A model generated the notes under the pieces. The model did no database searches and was not told the origin of the DNA. It saw only the letters and a program-made list of their open reading frames with translations. The position numbers and the translations under genes were made by a program. From Rubripirellula amarantea (GTDB lineage Bacteria; Planctomycetota; Planctomycetia; Pirellulales; Pirellulaceae), in contig NZ_SJPI01000002.1 of NCBI RefSeq assembly GCF_007859865.1, positions 1,260,721 to 1,324,720 of the forward strand: a DNA stretch of 64,000 nt, read 5' to 3'. Position 1 is the first letter of the stretch. Every line of letters starts with the position of its first letter. Below are positions 34,370-44,375 of the stretch, one piece after another.

Positions 34370-35452
34370 TTACTGCAGCGAGGATAACGTTTCAATTTCG
34401 CGTCCATACTTCGTCCAACTTGCGTGCCACACATCGGCGTCGATCGAATCGGTAACGCTTTGAACGCTTCCGTCAACCAACAACACTTTGACTGAACCCG
34501 TGTGATAGCTTCGAGGACCGGTCACTTTTGCGGAACGGAACGACAAATCTGGAATAGGACTATTGGGCGTCAAGAAACCGACCATCACTGAACCGTTAGG
34601 TACACATCCCCGAAGCCAATACTGATTTCGATCTCCCTTCCAGCTCGTGATTGCCGTTTCGACTGTTTCGTAATCTTGGTTAGCGGCGGCTGTGATGATC
34701 GGATCACCAATCGTTGACACAGCAGCACGATAACCGCGAAGGTCCATCTTGGGCGTTGCCGCATCGCTGGTGAGTCCTAAACCAACCGTGGTTTCAGCAA
34801 ACGCAACGGTATGACTGGTCCCATCAATAATGTCACGAAACTTTGTGGTTGCGTTGACCCAACACAGTCCATCGGCGGGGCCGTACTCGGGATTAAACTT
34901 GCCATCCAAACCACTGCCTTGATTCATTGAATAGCTCGTGCCCGCAATCGGAAGTGAAGCTCCCGACGGCATCGTCATGTGATGGATCGCGGAACCGATA
35001 TCGCTGGGGCATTCAAAGGTCTCAACACGAGTGCCCGCGGCTTTGTGCATGGCAGCCGGCAAATCGTCGCGACCAGGATGCCCCATGTCGACCTTGAAGT
35101 CGATCAAGTCTTGCAATTGAACTTGTTCCAAATAGGGCAATAACTTGGCGTGTGGTGAATAGTCGTTGGCGTAGCTAACTCCGGTGAAGCCGTTGTTGGG
35201 CAACGCCTCGCGATACACGCTGGCGTAGTTGTGCATCGCTAAACCGATCTGCTTCAAGTTGTTGCTGCACTGCATTGAACGTGCGGCTTCACGAGCGGCT
35301 TGGACGGCTGGCAAAAGCAAACCCACCAAAATGCCGATGATCGCGATCACGACCAACAGTTCGACAAGGGTGAACGCGAGCCGATGCGGGGGTTGCTTAG
35401 ACGTTTGAGAAGTTCGATGGAGTGACGAACATGTGTTCTTCAACAAGGTCAT
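34370..35452 (-). CDS. DUF1559 prepilin-like protein (second copy)
   Basis: About 360 residues from ATG 35452. The type IV pilin-like N-terminus reads [20 protein letters not shown] and continues [21 protein letters not shown], followed by the large DUF1559 domain and the C-terminal H-X9-DG motif ([16 protein letters not shown]). Cleavage would be before Phe, with Ala rather than Gly at -1. The family is greatly expanded in planctomycetes and probably forms pseudopilin-like surface or periplasmic structures; function unproven. It is a close paralogue of the next gene and is followed directly by the PepSY set. Confidence 0.9.
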   Translation of the reverse strand: MTLLKNTCSSLHRTSQTSKQPPHRLAFTLVELLVVIAIIGILVGLLLPAVQAAREAARSMQCSNNLKQIGLAMHNYASVYREALPNNGFTGVSYANDYSPHAKLLPYLEQVQLQDLIDFKVDMGHPGRDDLPAAMHKAAGTRVETFECPSDIGSAIHHMTMPSGASLPIAGTSYSMNQGSGLDGKFNPEYGPADGLCWVNATTKFRDIIDGTSHTVAFAETTVGLGLTSDAATPKMDLRGYRAAVSTIGDPIITAAANQDYETVETAITSWKGDRNQYWLRGCVPNGSVMVGFLTPNSPIPDLSFRSAKVTGPRSYHTGSVKVLLVDGSVQSVTDSIDADVWHASWTKYGREIETLSSLQ

Positions 35453-35690
35453 TTTGGACTCTGGCCAATGGCGCACAGTGAGGGATCGAGCCTAAAGGAA
35501 AGGGTTCTGCTCGCCACGGCGGTGGGCATCCTTCAGGGTTGGGATCGCGTGTGGCTGGCTAAAAGGCTTCAAAACGCCGGTTGCTGGCTAGTTCGCTAAG
35601 ACTGACTGCTATTGAGAATCAGTCTCATTAAGATTAGCAACAACCGTTTTCCTGCACAAGGGGTAGCGACTTCCTATTTTGCGGATGGGG

Positions 35691-36815
35691 TTAAAGGGAG
35701 GATACCGTTTCAATTTCTCCGCCATGCTTCGTCCAGGACGCGTGCCAGACATCGGCGTCCACGGAATCGGTCACGTTTTGCACGCTACCGTCGAGCAACA
35801 AGACTTTGACCGTTCCGGTGTGATAGCTTCTTGCCCCGGTGACCTTGGCTGATCGAAAGGTCAGGTCAGGAATGTAGCTATTGGGCGTTAGGTAGCCGTT
35901 CATGACGGGACCATTGGGCACACTGCCACGAAGCCAGTAGTGCTGGCGACTGCCATTCCATCCTGTAATGAACGACTCCACGACGGGATAGTCATTTTGT
36001 GCGGCGGCCTCAATGACAGGCGCTCCGACGGATGAGACGGCGGCCGCATACCCTCGTCCATCCATCTTGGGTTCTGCGGTTGTGGTGTTCAACCCAAGCC
36101 CGATGGTGCTTTCAGCGAACGCGATCGTGTGACTAGTACCGTCTAGGACATCGCGAAATTTCATTTTCGCACCGACGTAGCACAAGCCATCTGATGGAAC
36201 ACCGTTGCCCGGATGAAAGACTCCATCCAAACCGCTGCCTTGATTCATTCCATAACTGGTGCCCGCAATCTGGATCTCTCTTCCGGACGCCATCGTCAGC
36301 CCATGCAACGCAGCACCAATATCGCTAGGACACTCAAAGGATTCCACGCGCTTTCCGGCGGCTTCGTGAAGTCCTTCCGGCAAGTCCGCTGTCGCAGGGT
36401 GTCCCATATTGAGGCTGAAATCAATCAAGTCTTGCAATTGAGCCTGTTCGAGATACGGAAGCAACTTCGCGTGAGGAGAATAGTCGTTGGGGTAGCCTAT
36501 GCCGGAAAACCCATTGTTGGGAATCGCCTCGCGATACACCGACGCATAATTGTGTAGCGCCAAACCGATTTGCTTCATGTTATTGCTGCACTGCATCGCC
36601 CGGGCTGCTTCACGAGCCGCTTGAACCGCTGGCAACAATAAGCCCACCAGTATTCCGATGATCGCAATCACGACCAGAAGCTCTATCAGCGTAAAGGCCG
36701 ATGTATTCTTTCGACGATGCCCCAACACCGGTTGATGCGACGGATACGAAAGAAGCCGAAACGCGCGTGATGACGAATCGAAACTCAGTAAGTGATGGGA
36801 CAGTAAGCGCAACAT
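35691..36815 (-). CDS. DUF1559 prepilin-like protein (first copy)
   Basis: About 374 residues from ATG 36815, with GGAGA eight to nine bases upstream. The N-terminal pilin helix is [20 protein letters not shown], the DUF1559 region follows, and the H-X9-DG motif is YHTGTVKVLLLDGSVQ. It shares most of its sequence with the second copy, including the stretch ending [15 protein letters not shown], which shows a tandem duplication. The 44-residue extension of the longer open frame has no ribosome site. A 238-bp gap with GC-rich hairpins separates the two genes. Confidence 0.9.
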   Translation of the reverse strand: MLRLLSHHLLSFDSSSRAFRLLSYPSHQPVLGHRRKNTSAFTLIELLVVIAIIGILVGLLLPAVQAAREAARAMQCSNNMKQIGLALHNYASVYREAIPNNGFSGIGYPNDYSPHAKLLPYLEQAQLQDLIDFSLNMGHPATADLPEGLHEAAGKRVESFECPSDIGAALHGLTMASGREIQIAGTSYGMNQGSGLDGVFHPGNGVPSDGLCYVGAKMKFRDVLDGTSHTIAFAESTIGLGLNTTTAEPKMDGRGYAAAVSSVGAPVIEAAAQNDYPVVESFITGWNGSRQHYWLRGSVPNGPVMNGYLTPNSYIPDLTFRSAKVTGARSYHTGTVKVLLLDGSVQNVTDSVDADVWHASWTKHGGEIETVSSL

Positions 36816-37161
36816 AAAGTTCTCCAGCGAATAGGGCACACAAGAAGGGATCAACCCGAAAAATACGGAGCCGCCGAACGGGGACTTCCAGTTCGGAGCG
36901 GACTCCAGGTTCCGGCGACAGATCGAGCGTGGCTGGCTAGAGGGCAAACGTTGCCCGTCGCTTGCTTCGTCGAAAAGCTACGCGGCAGTAATAGTAAGTA
37001 GGTAGGAAATGGTTTGTTAGAAGTAGGAAACAAGCCTCGCGTCACAGACGCCTGACAACGACCACAACTTTCTTAGATGTCATGCCGACGACGAGAATTG
37101 CCTCGGCGACCCGAGAAGACGCGATGCGTCACACACAGCGAGCGCACGATGACTCCGGCGG
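36816..37161. other. Intergenic region upstream of DUF1559 pair
   Basis: 346 bp on the minus-strand path between the ABC ATPase end and the first DUF1559 start. It holds GGGCAA-ACG-TTGCCC (36942-36956), a 6-bp hairpin. Next to it is GTGGCTGGCTA, which recurs in the leader of the second DUF1559 gene (near 35550). No gene was seen. Confidence 0.5.
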
Positions 37162-37935
37162 CTAAGACGTCACCATCGCAGACTCTCCAACGATCTGCTG
37201 GTAGTGGGCCGCTAACGATTGAGCGTCTTCATACCGATTGGTCGGAAACCGATCGATGATTTCACCATCCTTGAGGACAACGACATCGTCCGCCCACACG
37301 GCTACGCTCGGTTCATGAGTCACCATCACGATGGTGCGTCCGTGTTGATCAGATAAGTCTCGCAACAGTTTGCAAATTGATTGGCCGGTAACGGAGTCCA
37401 AACTTCCGGTGGGTTCATCAGCGAATACGATCGCAGGATTGGCGATAAGCGAACGAGCAATCGCCACCCGCTGCTGCTCACCACCACTGAGCGAATCGGG
37501 GCGATGGGTCAACCGGTCTTGAATTCCAAGTTGCGAAGCCAGCTCGTGGACCACCGTATCGTCCGTTTGCTTCACACCGGCTGCATAGAGCGGAAACAGA
37601 ATGTTGTCGTACGCATTGAGCGAAGCAATCAGATTGAATGCCTGAAACACCAACCCGATGCGATTCCGACGGAAGTGTGTCATTCGGCGATCAGATAGTG
37701 TTCCCAAATCATGCCCGGCGACGGTGATTGTCCCCGATGACGGGCGTGTCAGACCGCTCATCAGGTGCAGCAGAGTGCTTTTCCCAGACCCACTCGCACC
37801 CATCACCGCAACGAATGATCCTTCGTAGATCGACAAGTCGATTCCCTGCAATGCGCTAATCGTCCGATCTCCTTGACGGTAAACCTTTGACGCACCCTGA
37901 ACGACAGTGATTGGTGTTCGGTTTGAATCATTCAT
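37162..37935 (-). CDS. ABC transporter ATP-binding protein (LolD/MacB type)
   Basis: About 257 residues from ATG 37935. Walker A is [17 protein letters not shown], the signature is [17 protein letters not shown], and Walker B is [14 protein letters not shown] followed by the H-loop [10 protein letters not shown]. The LolD/MacB/FtsE group works with FtsX-type permeases in lipoprotein release, efflux or cell-envelope work. The likely permease is the divergent gene beginning at 38622. Confidence 0.92.
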   Translation of the reverse strand: MNDSNRTPITVVQGASKVYRQGDRTISALQGIDLSIYEGSFVAVMGASGSGKSTLLHLMSGLTRPSSGTITVAGHDLGTLSDRRMTHFRRNRIGLVFQAFNLIASLNAYDNILFPLYAAGVKQTDDTVVHELASQLGIQDRLTHRPDSLSGGEQQRVAIARSLIANPAIVFADEPTGSLDSVTGQSICKLLRDLSDQHGRTIVMVTHEPSVAVWADDVVVLKDGEIIDRFPTNRYEDAQSLAAHYQQIVGESAMVTS

Positions 37936-38621
37936 CAATATTGTTGTCTCGATACTATGGAGTAGTGCGTTCGATTCACAAACGAGCAAACAACCGCTAG
38001 TTGAGCATGTAGGATGCGAATTTGCCGCTCTAATGTGAGTAAGGTTCGCATTGGCTATGCAATGCTGGTTTGCAAGCTGGTTAGCAACGCTCGTACCAAA
38101 CCACTGAACAATGTTCTTGATCGGTGTTTCTGAACGATGTTTCGTGATAGCGCTTTCAGCGCTGTCGACAGTGTCCTCTCATAAGCTTGTGCCAAAGCAA
38201 AAGCACTGCCAGACGCCTTAATTGCGTTGCGAAACAGGAACTACAGAACCGTTGCCGAAGTGACATCTGGGGTAACCTTTGCCGAAACACAGATGCGAAT
38301 GCAACGAACTGGATGACGAGAAATCCGTCTTGCTTGGCGAAAATTGCGTCGCGTGATTCACCGATTCCAAGCAACTCGATAGCGTTCGTCCGTTGTGCGA
38401 GCGGATCTCTGCCTTGGCATAGCGATTGCATTCCTCTTTGCGACCTGACCGTCGTCAATGCATTCGTCCATCCACACCGCAGGTCGTTTATCGAGCGGTG
38501 TTGATTGCAACGTGCCCACAAGCCCACACGCTTTAATCAGCAAAGGCTACAAGCGTCAAGCACTGCAAACGTAGGCACGATCGGTTCTCGTCAGAACGCT
38601 CTTTTCAACTTTGGAAATTGA
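37936..38621. other. Divergent region between ABC ATPase and permease, with palindromes
   Basis: 686 bp. Open frames of 105-123 codons exist on both strands between 38156 and 38527, but they overlap each other and resemble nothing known. Dyads cluster at 38106-38171: GAACA-A-TGTTC (38106-38116), a related copy GAACGATGTT (about 38132), AGCGCT-TTC-AGCGCT (38149-38163) and CTGTCGACAG (38162-38171). These are candidate operator sites for the divergent promoters. Confidence 0.5.
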
Positions 38622-41600
38622 ATGATTCAACTTCGCTTTCTCTTTCGACTCGTGACGACTCACATGCGGATGCATCCAGGCCGAGCTGTCGTCACCACGT
38701 TGGGAATTATTGCCTCAACATGTGCGGTTGTCTGGGTTGTCAGCGGTTACGACGCACTGGTTTCTCAGTTTGATGAAAACTCAGGAAAGTATCTGGGCAT
38801 GTACGACGCCTTAGTAGTTTCCCATGGTGGCGGACCGCCTGGATCACCAACTGCGACGATCGATCCGTTGATGATTGAAACTCTGAAACACGACGCTGGT
38901 GTTCTGGAAGTGAATCCCGTAAGCAACACGCGGGTCACGGCAACTCGGGTCAAAGCCGTTCCAAATGACGACCAACCCACATCATCTTTGACTTTGCTCG
39001 TCGGCGATCGACCTCCGGTCAACGGAGCACCCCCGTTGGGCCCCACGATGGTGAGCACACCTGCGGACCAAGCTCCCTACGACCTTGTGGACGGGCAATG
39101 GCTCAGCAAGCAAACAGACGTAGCATCGGCAGTAGTTAGCGAGAAAGTAGCGCGAGACATGCAATTGTCAGTCGACGACCAATTTCGAATCACCACGTTT
39201 GGCAATCAAGTTGTCTTGAACGTGATCGGAATTGTGGAACAGGCTCCCGAAGCACCGATGCTTAGCGAGCGACGGCGAGGAAGAAACCAGAACCAAAGTC
39301 AACGCCGAAACGCCCAAATCGACCAACGCGATGCAAGAGAACTTACGCAATCGGAATCACCTATCCGTGAACGAACGAGACAACAAAACGATGCAGATTC
39401 AGGTGCCGATACGATAACAAATCGCATCAAACTTCCGAGCGGGTTGACTCAGGGAATCGCCACTCAAGCGATCTACGTTCGTCCCGAGATGGCTGCAAAG
39501 ATTAATGGTTACCCAACACAACCACACGTGCTGCAAATTGCCTTTCGCGACACGGTTACCTCCCATCAATTTCACCAAGCATGGCGACAAAGACTCGCTG
39601 CGGAACGACCGCCGCTAAAGTTCATTGACTATTCCGTGGTCCGCAGCGGCATGGAGTCAAGTTCCAAGGTCAGCGGACAACAATCGCAAGCTTGGGCGGC
39701 CACTGGGATGGCATCGCTGGCAGGCATCTTCATTATCTTTTCCACGCTAAGCATGGGCGTGAGTGAACGGGCGCGAGAATTCGCGATGTTGCGAGCGATT
39801 GCATTGACTCGGACGCAAATAGCCGGCCTGATTGCGATTGAAAGCTTTGTCCTTGGCTTGGTCGGATGGTTTGGGGGTTTGCTTGCCGGTTGGATCATGG
39901 TGATGGTGGGAAGCCGCTTGCTACCATCGCTCTTTGCCTCAGGTGCAATCCTTGGATGGGGCTGTATCCTCTTGACCGGGATCACGGTGTTGATCGGATC
40001 CGCAGGCGCCGCGATCTTGCCCGCTTGGCGTGCAATGCGAATTCAACCGCTTGACGCGATGGCCGTTCCTCCAACAGCAATTCGTTCTCAACCTTGGATG
40101 ATCCTGGCATTCCTTGGACTGATGTTGACGGCGTCCACGCCAATTGTGGTCTTTTTGTTACCGATCAGCGACCAATGGCGGACTTGGAGCTATTCATTCC
40201 TTGCGTATCCAATGTTGCTTGTCGGAATGATCCTGCTGGCACCAGGAATCGTCGTAGCATGTGAATCCGCTTTCGCGCCGCTACTCACGCGAGCCTTGCG
40301 GTTGGATTCACGCATGATGAAAACGCAACTGTCAAACAACCTGTGGCGTTCAGTGGGAGCTACTTTGGCATTATCCGTTGGCCTTGGGCTTTACGCTTCG
40401 ACGCAGACTTGGGGTCATTCCATGCTCGTTCCATTCACACCAGGACAATGGCTCCCTGACGCACTTGTTGCGTTTCATCCCGTAGGATTAGCGACGGAGG
40501 ATGAACCGTTGGTCAACCAAGTGGACGGTGTTGATGCCAATGAGGTAATGCCATTGGCAATTGAGCAAGCCAAATTCGATTGGGGCGAAGCTGGGCAACC
40601 GAAACGATTACGCATGGGCGGTGACAACGGAATTGTTTGCGGTCTTGATCCTCGATTAGCTTTCGGCGGCGCTGATCCGTTCTTAGCGGTAAAGTTCGTC
40701 GCGGGTGATCGCGAGTCCGTCATCAAATCAATTGAAACAGGCGATTCTTGCGTTGTTGCAGAAGACTTCGCCATGGCCGCAGGGTTGCATCTTGGCGATT
40801 CAGTGACCTTGATTCCCCCGGCGGCTGAGAATGAACGTGTGCAATATCGGATTGCGGGAATCGTTTCGCTACCGGGTTGGCAGTGGGTGACAAAGTTCTC
40901 GGGGGTGCGTCGACACTTCACTCGAACGGGCACAATCCTATTCGCTAGTCGTGACTCCGTTCGCACTCGCTTTCATTTGCCGCGGACCGAATTCTTCTGG
41001 TTAAACTTTGCCAACAAAGATTCACTTGGTGGAACATTGGCCGACCATCAAGCTCTCGGTGATTCCCAAATATCCGAGATCGAAGCTGGACTGCAAGCGA
41101 TTGCTGAACGACACGCGGGGGAAACATTCGCTGCAGAGGGCGTTGGCGAAGTCAAGGCGTATCGGCCATTCGCACGCATGACTGCTACGCAAAATGTCAA
41201 GGAAGCGATTCGAATGCGAGCCGATGGCATGATATGGGGAATGAGTTACCTACCGTTGATTACGCTGATGGTGATGTCATTGGCAGTGGCCAATACGGTG
41301 ATCGCTTCGGTCCGTTCACGAACGTGGGAGTTTGGCGTGATGCGTTCAATCGGTGTGACACGCAGTCAACTCGTACGTCTGGTCATTACCGAAACCGTCT
41401 TGATAGGCATCGCGGCGTGCGCGTTGAGCATGACCTTTGGTTTGATCGCCGGATGGTGCGGCGTCGGGATGGCTCAGTTCGGTGGTTGGTTTGCCGGCCC
41501 ACCGTCGTTTCGAATCCCATGGCTGCAACTCTCGTTTGGCTTCACCTTAGCGTTGACGTTATGTCTTGCTGCGGGGCTTTGGCCGGCGATCAAGACCGGC

Positions 41601-41648
41601 CGAGCCGAACCGCTCGCATTGCTGCAAGCTGGTCGAACGATGCAATAG
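38622..41648 (+). CDS. FtsX/MacB-like ABC transporter permease
   Basis: 1008 residues with two FtsX modules. TM1 is in MHPGRAVVTTLGIIASTCAVVW, followed by a large periplasmic domain and three helices (WAATGMASLAGIFIIFSTLS, GLVGWFGGLLAGWIMVMVG and a third). A second half repeats this plan and ends LPLITLMVMSLAVANTVIAS, FGVMRSIGVTRSQLV and FTLALTLCLAAGLWPAI. A hydrophilic Gln/Arg/Asn-rich insert of about 55 residues (around 215-270) lies in the first periplasmic domain. It probably couples to the divergent ATPase for export of a lipoprotein, lipid or peptide. No adaptor gene is nearby. Confidence 0.9.
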   Translation: MIQLRFLFRLVTTHMRMHPGRAVVTTLGIIASTCAVVWVVSGYDALVSQFDENSGKYLGMYDALVVSHGGGPPGSPTATIDPLMIETLKHDAGVLEVNPVSNTRVTATRVKAVPNDDQPTSSLTLLVGDRPPVNGAPPLGPTMVSTPADQAPYDLVDGQWLSKQTDVASAVVSEKVARDMQLSVDDQFRITTFGNQVVLNVIGIVEQAPEAPMLSERRRGRNQNQSQRRNAQIDQRDARELTQSESPIRERTRQQNDADSGADTITNRIKLPSGLTQGIATQAIYVRPEMAAKINGYPTQPHVLQIAFRDTVTSHQFHQAWRQRLAAERPPLKFIDYSVVRSGMESSSKVSGQQSQAWAATGMASLAGIFIIFSTLSMGVSERAREFAMLRAIALTRTQIAGLIAIESFVLGLVGWFGGLLAGWIMVMVGSRLLPSLFASGAILGWGCILLTGITVLIGSAGAAILPAWRAMRIQPLDAMAVPPTAIRSQPWMILAFLGLMLTASTPIVVFLLPISDQWRTWSYSFLAYPMLLVGMILLAPGIVVACESAFAPLLTRALRLDSRMMKTQLSNNLWRSVGATLALSVGLGLYASTQTWGHSMLVPFTPGQWLPDALVAFHPVGLATEDEPLVNQVDGVDANEVMPLAIEQAKFDWGEAGQPKRLRMGGDNGIVCGLDPRLAFGGADPFLAVKFVAGDRESVIKSIETGDSCVVAEDFAMAAGLHLGDSVTLIPPAAENERVQYRIAGIVSLPGWQWVTKFSGVRRHFTRTGTILFASRDSVRTRFHLPRTEFFWLNFANKDSLGGTLADHQALGDSQISEIEAGLQAIAERHAGETFAAEGVGEVKAYRPFARMTATQNVKEAIRMRADGMIWGMSYLPLITLMVMSLAVANTVIASVRSRTWEFGVMRSIGVTRSQLVRLVITETVLIGIAACALSMTFGLIAGWCGVGMAQFGGWFAGPPSFRIPWLQLSFGFTLALTLCLAAGLWPAIKTGRAEPLALLQAGRTMQ

Positions 41649-41845
41649 CGTACGCTTGGTGGCGATTTGATGCCGAACCTCATCGCCTCATCGCATAAAT
41701 GCCTGAATGCATTCGCTTGATAAACCCATTGATTATTGACGAAGTCTCAACGCCAGTACATGTCGAGCGACCGAACCGTCCATGGCGGCATACGCACGTA
41801 GAAAGCCATTGCCAAGGGTCTCGTCGTAAAAACAAAGGATTCTGC

Positions 41846-42565
41846 ATGCCAAATATAGTTTCGCGTTTGAAGAAATGCGATTTGTTTGGCGCGTTGCTGC
41901 CTGAGCAGATAGAGAACCTAGCGAAGCAGAGCCGTTCACATTCGTTTCGCACCGGCGAAAGCATTTACCAACCGCGAGAAATCGCCGACAGTGTCTTTGT
42001 TTTGTCAAAAGGACTCGTCAAGCTGTGCCATTTTACCTCGGATGGAAAGCAATCCATTCTTGCCTTGGTCGAACCTCGCGAACTGTTCGCTGAAAGGGCA
42101 ATATTCGAAGACCAGACTCGCGACGAATATGTCGAAGTCATGGAACCATCGAAGCTTGTGGAAATCCCTGCACAAGAAATACGGCAGTTGATGACGCAAC
42201 GAAATGAGTTCGCGATCGAAGTAGCAGCCTTGTTGGCGTCTCGTCGCAATTGCATTGAACGACGATTGAAATACCTGCTGTTTTCATCGAATCACGATCG
42301 ACTCGTGCATTTGCTGCTCGATTTGGCCGAGCAGTTTGGAATCGCAACGGACGAAGGCATTTGCCTTAGGATCAAACTCTCTCATCAAGAACTTGCCAAT
42401 CTGATCGGAAGCACGCGTGAGACTATCACGATCGTCTTAGGACAACTCAAGAGCGAAGGAGCCGTCAGCGGAGGCCGCCGCAGAATAGTGTTGACCGATC
42501 CCGAGCGGCTTGCCCATAGCGTTCAAAGACAATTACCGGAATCACTAGCGTTGCCCGTCACCTAG
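41846..42565 (+). CDS. Crp/Fnr family transcriptional regulator
   Basis: About 239 residues from ATG 41846, with AGGA seven bases upstream. Residues 10-125 are a cyclic-nucleotide-binding-type beta barrel (FRTGESIYQPREIADSVFVL, SKGLVKLCHF, EPRELFAERAIFE). Residues about 145-225 are the winged helix (LSHQELANLIGSTRETITIV, LGQLKSEGAV). No Fnr-type N-terminal Cys cluster is present, so it is not an iron-sulfur oxygen sensor; effector unknown. The yqhD-type gene starts 505 bp downstream and has a double dyad in its promoter that this protein might bind. Confidence 0.9.
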   Translation: MPNIVSRLKKCDLFGALLPEQIENLAKQSRSHSFRTGESIYQPREIADSVFVLSKGLVKLCHFTSDGKQSILALVEPRELFAERAIFEDQTRDEYVEVMEPSKLVEIPAQEIRQLMTQRNEFAIEVAALLASRRNCIERRLKYLLFSSNHDRLVHLLLDLAEQFGIATDEGICLRIKLSHQELANLIGSTRETITIVLGQLKSEGAVSGGRRRIVLTDPERLAHSVQRQLPESLALPVT

Positions 42566-43070
42566 CGAGCTCCGTCACCACTTATTCCATTGACGATCCA
42601 AACCTGTGTTGAGCGCACTACATGAAGGATCCAACGCGTAGGCCCAAGCCACAGCCTCGAAAAAGCGCGCAATCGAGACGTCGCTGGCTGGTTTTGATGC
42701 ATGACGCTGGAACCACCATAAAATATTAGCTTCGCTTTAAGCCGAGTATTTCCGTCATGTTATCAAGGGCGTTTGCTGGTGCCTGGATGTTCTTTTACCT
42801 GATGCGGTGTGCACTGCTGGGCGAGTCAGGTTGCGAATCGTGCGTCAGTGGGCACCGAGGCTAGTTGACATGTGCCCTCAGCGTTCCCTGTTGCGATAGA
42901 AGATTGTTCGTCGGATGTGCCCCATCGAAAGACGGCATGCGTTTTGCGGTAACGTTGCGAAGATCGCATTCATCGATCAACTTTCGGAAACATACAACTT
43001 TCGGAAACATAGATTCGCCCTTCCCGTTTTGGCTAGCGGGTTCTCAACTCAAAAGCAATCAAGCAGCACC
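42566..43070. other. Intergenic region before yqhD
   Basis: 505 bp with no convincing gene; frames running into yqhD from 42865 and 42915 lack start support. The last 90 bp contain a tandem pair of TTTCGGAAA dyads described separately. Confidence 0.6.
42979..43011. promoter_or_regulatory. Tandem 17-bp repeat with TTTCGGAAA dyads upstream of yqhD
   Basis: AACTTTCGGAAACATA occurs at 42979-42994 and again at 42996-43011 without mismatch, one base apart. Each copy contains the palindrome TTTC-G-GAAA. The pair ends 59 bp before the yqhD start, a normal operator or activator position. Confidence 0.55.
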
Positions 43071-44258
43071 ATGCAGAATTTCGACTTCTACAACCCAACA
43101 CGAATTCTTTTTGGCGAAGGACGCATCAGCGAGATTGATGATCACGTGCCCCCCAACGCCAACGTGATGGTGCTGTATGGTGGCGAAAGTGCCCGCCGCT
43201 ATGGAACGCTCCACGAGGTTGTCGAGAGCTTGGGCAATCGAAGAATCACTGAGTTTGGAGGAATCGAAGCGAACCCGCGATATGAAACGTTGATACGAGC
43301 AGTCGAGAAAGCCAACACAGCGAAGGTCGACTTCTTGATGGCAGTTGGTGGCGGCTCGGTGATCGACGGTGCCAAGTTCGTTGCTGCAGCTATGACGTTT
43401 GAAGGCGATCCTTGGTCGATCCTGACGCAGCACGGAGCCAACGTTCAATCCGCGGTACCGTTCGGGACGGTCCTTACGTTGCCAGCGACAGGATCGGAAA
43501 TGAATCAAGGAGCCGTGGTCACGAACGAAAAACGCAGGTCAAAGCTTGCGTTCAAGAGCCCTCACGTCTTCCCCCAATTCTCGGTACTCGATCCGACCAA
43601 AACCTACACGCTTCCTCAGCGGCAACTATCCAACGGAATCGCCGACGCGTTCGTGCACGTCATCGAGCAGTACCTGACTTATCCCACTGGCGCGATGATT
43701 CAAGATCGTTTCGCTGAAGGATTGCTCAAAACGCTTATCGAGCTCGCCCCCAAACTGAATGAAAACAACCACGACTATCCGACGCGAGCAAGCTTCATGT
43801 GGGCAACGACTTGGGCACTCAACGGCATGATTGGTGCCGGAGTTCCCAAAGACTGGGCTTCGCACATGATCGGTCACGAGCTGACGGCACTATACGACAT
43901 TGATCACGCTCGAACTCTTGCCATCGTATTGCCGTCGCTATTGCGTGAACGGCGAGAGGCAAAGCGTGAAAAGCTGCTGCAGTACGCTGGGCGAGTTTGG
44001 GACATTCACGAAGGCGATGAAGAATCGCGAATCGAAGAAGCGATCAAACGCACCCGCAGTTTCTTCGAAGGTATCGGAATTCCGACCTATCTCAGTGACT
44101 ACGACCTAGATGACGCCGCAATCGATGCAGTGGTCACGAATCTTCGATCGCACGAGATGACTGAATTGGGTGAACAGAAAGAAATCACGCCAGAGGTCAG
44201 TCGAAAGATTCTACAAAGAAGCCTATGCGCTGAGGGATCAACGCAACAAACCGTTTAG
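43071..44258 (+). CDS. yqhD: YqhD-type NADPH-dependent aldehyde reductase (iron-containing ADH family)
   Basis: 395 residues from ATG 43071, aligning almost end to end with E. coli YqhD. Matching stretches include FYNPTRILFGEGRI, LMAVGGGSVIDGAKF (nucleotide site), TLPATGSEMNQGAV, ADAFVHVIEQYLTYP (metal Asp and His), GAGVPKDWASHMIGHELTA and DIDHARTLAIVLPSLL (metal His). The enzyme reduces short-chain and toxic aldehydes with NADPH in the cytoplasm. E. coli controls it through an AraC-type regulator; here a Crp/Fnr protein is upstream instead. Confidence 0.93.
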   Translation: MQNFDFYNPTRILFGEGRISEIDDHVPPNANVMVLYGGESARRYGTLHEVVESLGNRRITEFGGIEANPRYETLIRAVEKANTAKVDFLMAVGGGSVIDGAKFVAAAMTFEGDPWSILTQHGANVQSAVPFGTVLTLPATGSEMNQGAVVTNEKRRSKLAFKSPHVFPQFSVLDPTKTYTLPQRQLSNGIADAFVHVIEQYLTYPTGAMIQDRFAEGLLKTLIELAPKLNENNHDYPTRASFMWATTWALNGMIGAGVPKDWASHMIGHELTALYDIDHARTLAIVLPSLLRERREAKREKLLQYAGRVWDIHEGDEESRIEEAIKRTRSFFEGIGIPTYLSDYDLDDAAIDAVVTNLRSHEMTELGEQKEITPEVSRKILQRSLCAEGSTQQTV

Positions 44259-44375
44259 TCAATTCGAATCTAGCGAGTCCGTCGGTCTCGACAGTTGAAA
44301 CCTCATTGATCAATAGCGGCATCTGCAAAAGCACCGCGACATCAAACAACTATGCGAACTCCATACGAGACAAAA

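Noticed and set aside
38106-38116. GAACAATGTTC as a LexA (SOS) box
   Set aside because: The spacing between GAAC and GTTC is 3 bp, while the known GAAC-N4-GTTC box needs 4; neighbouring genes are not SOS genes.
38156-38527. 123-codon minus-strand and 105-codon plus-strand frames in the ABC intergenic region
   Set aside because: They overlap each other, lack ribosome sites, show no signal peptide or known motif and look like random frames.
42865-43167. Plus-strand frame overlapping the yqhD start
   Set aside because: It is out of frame with yqhD, and no product family or start signal supports it.
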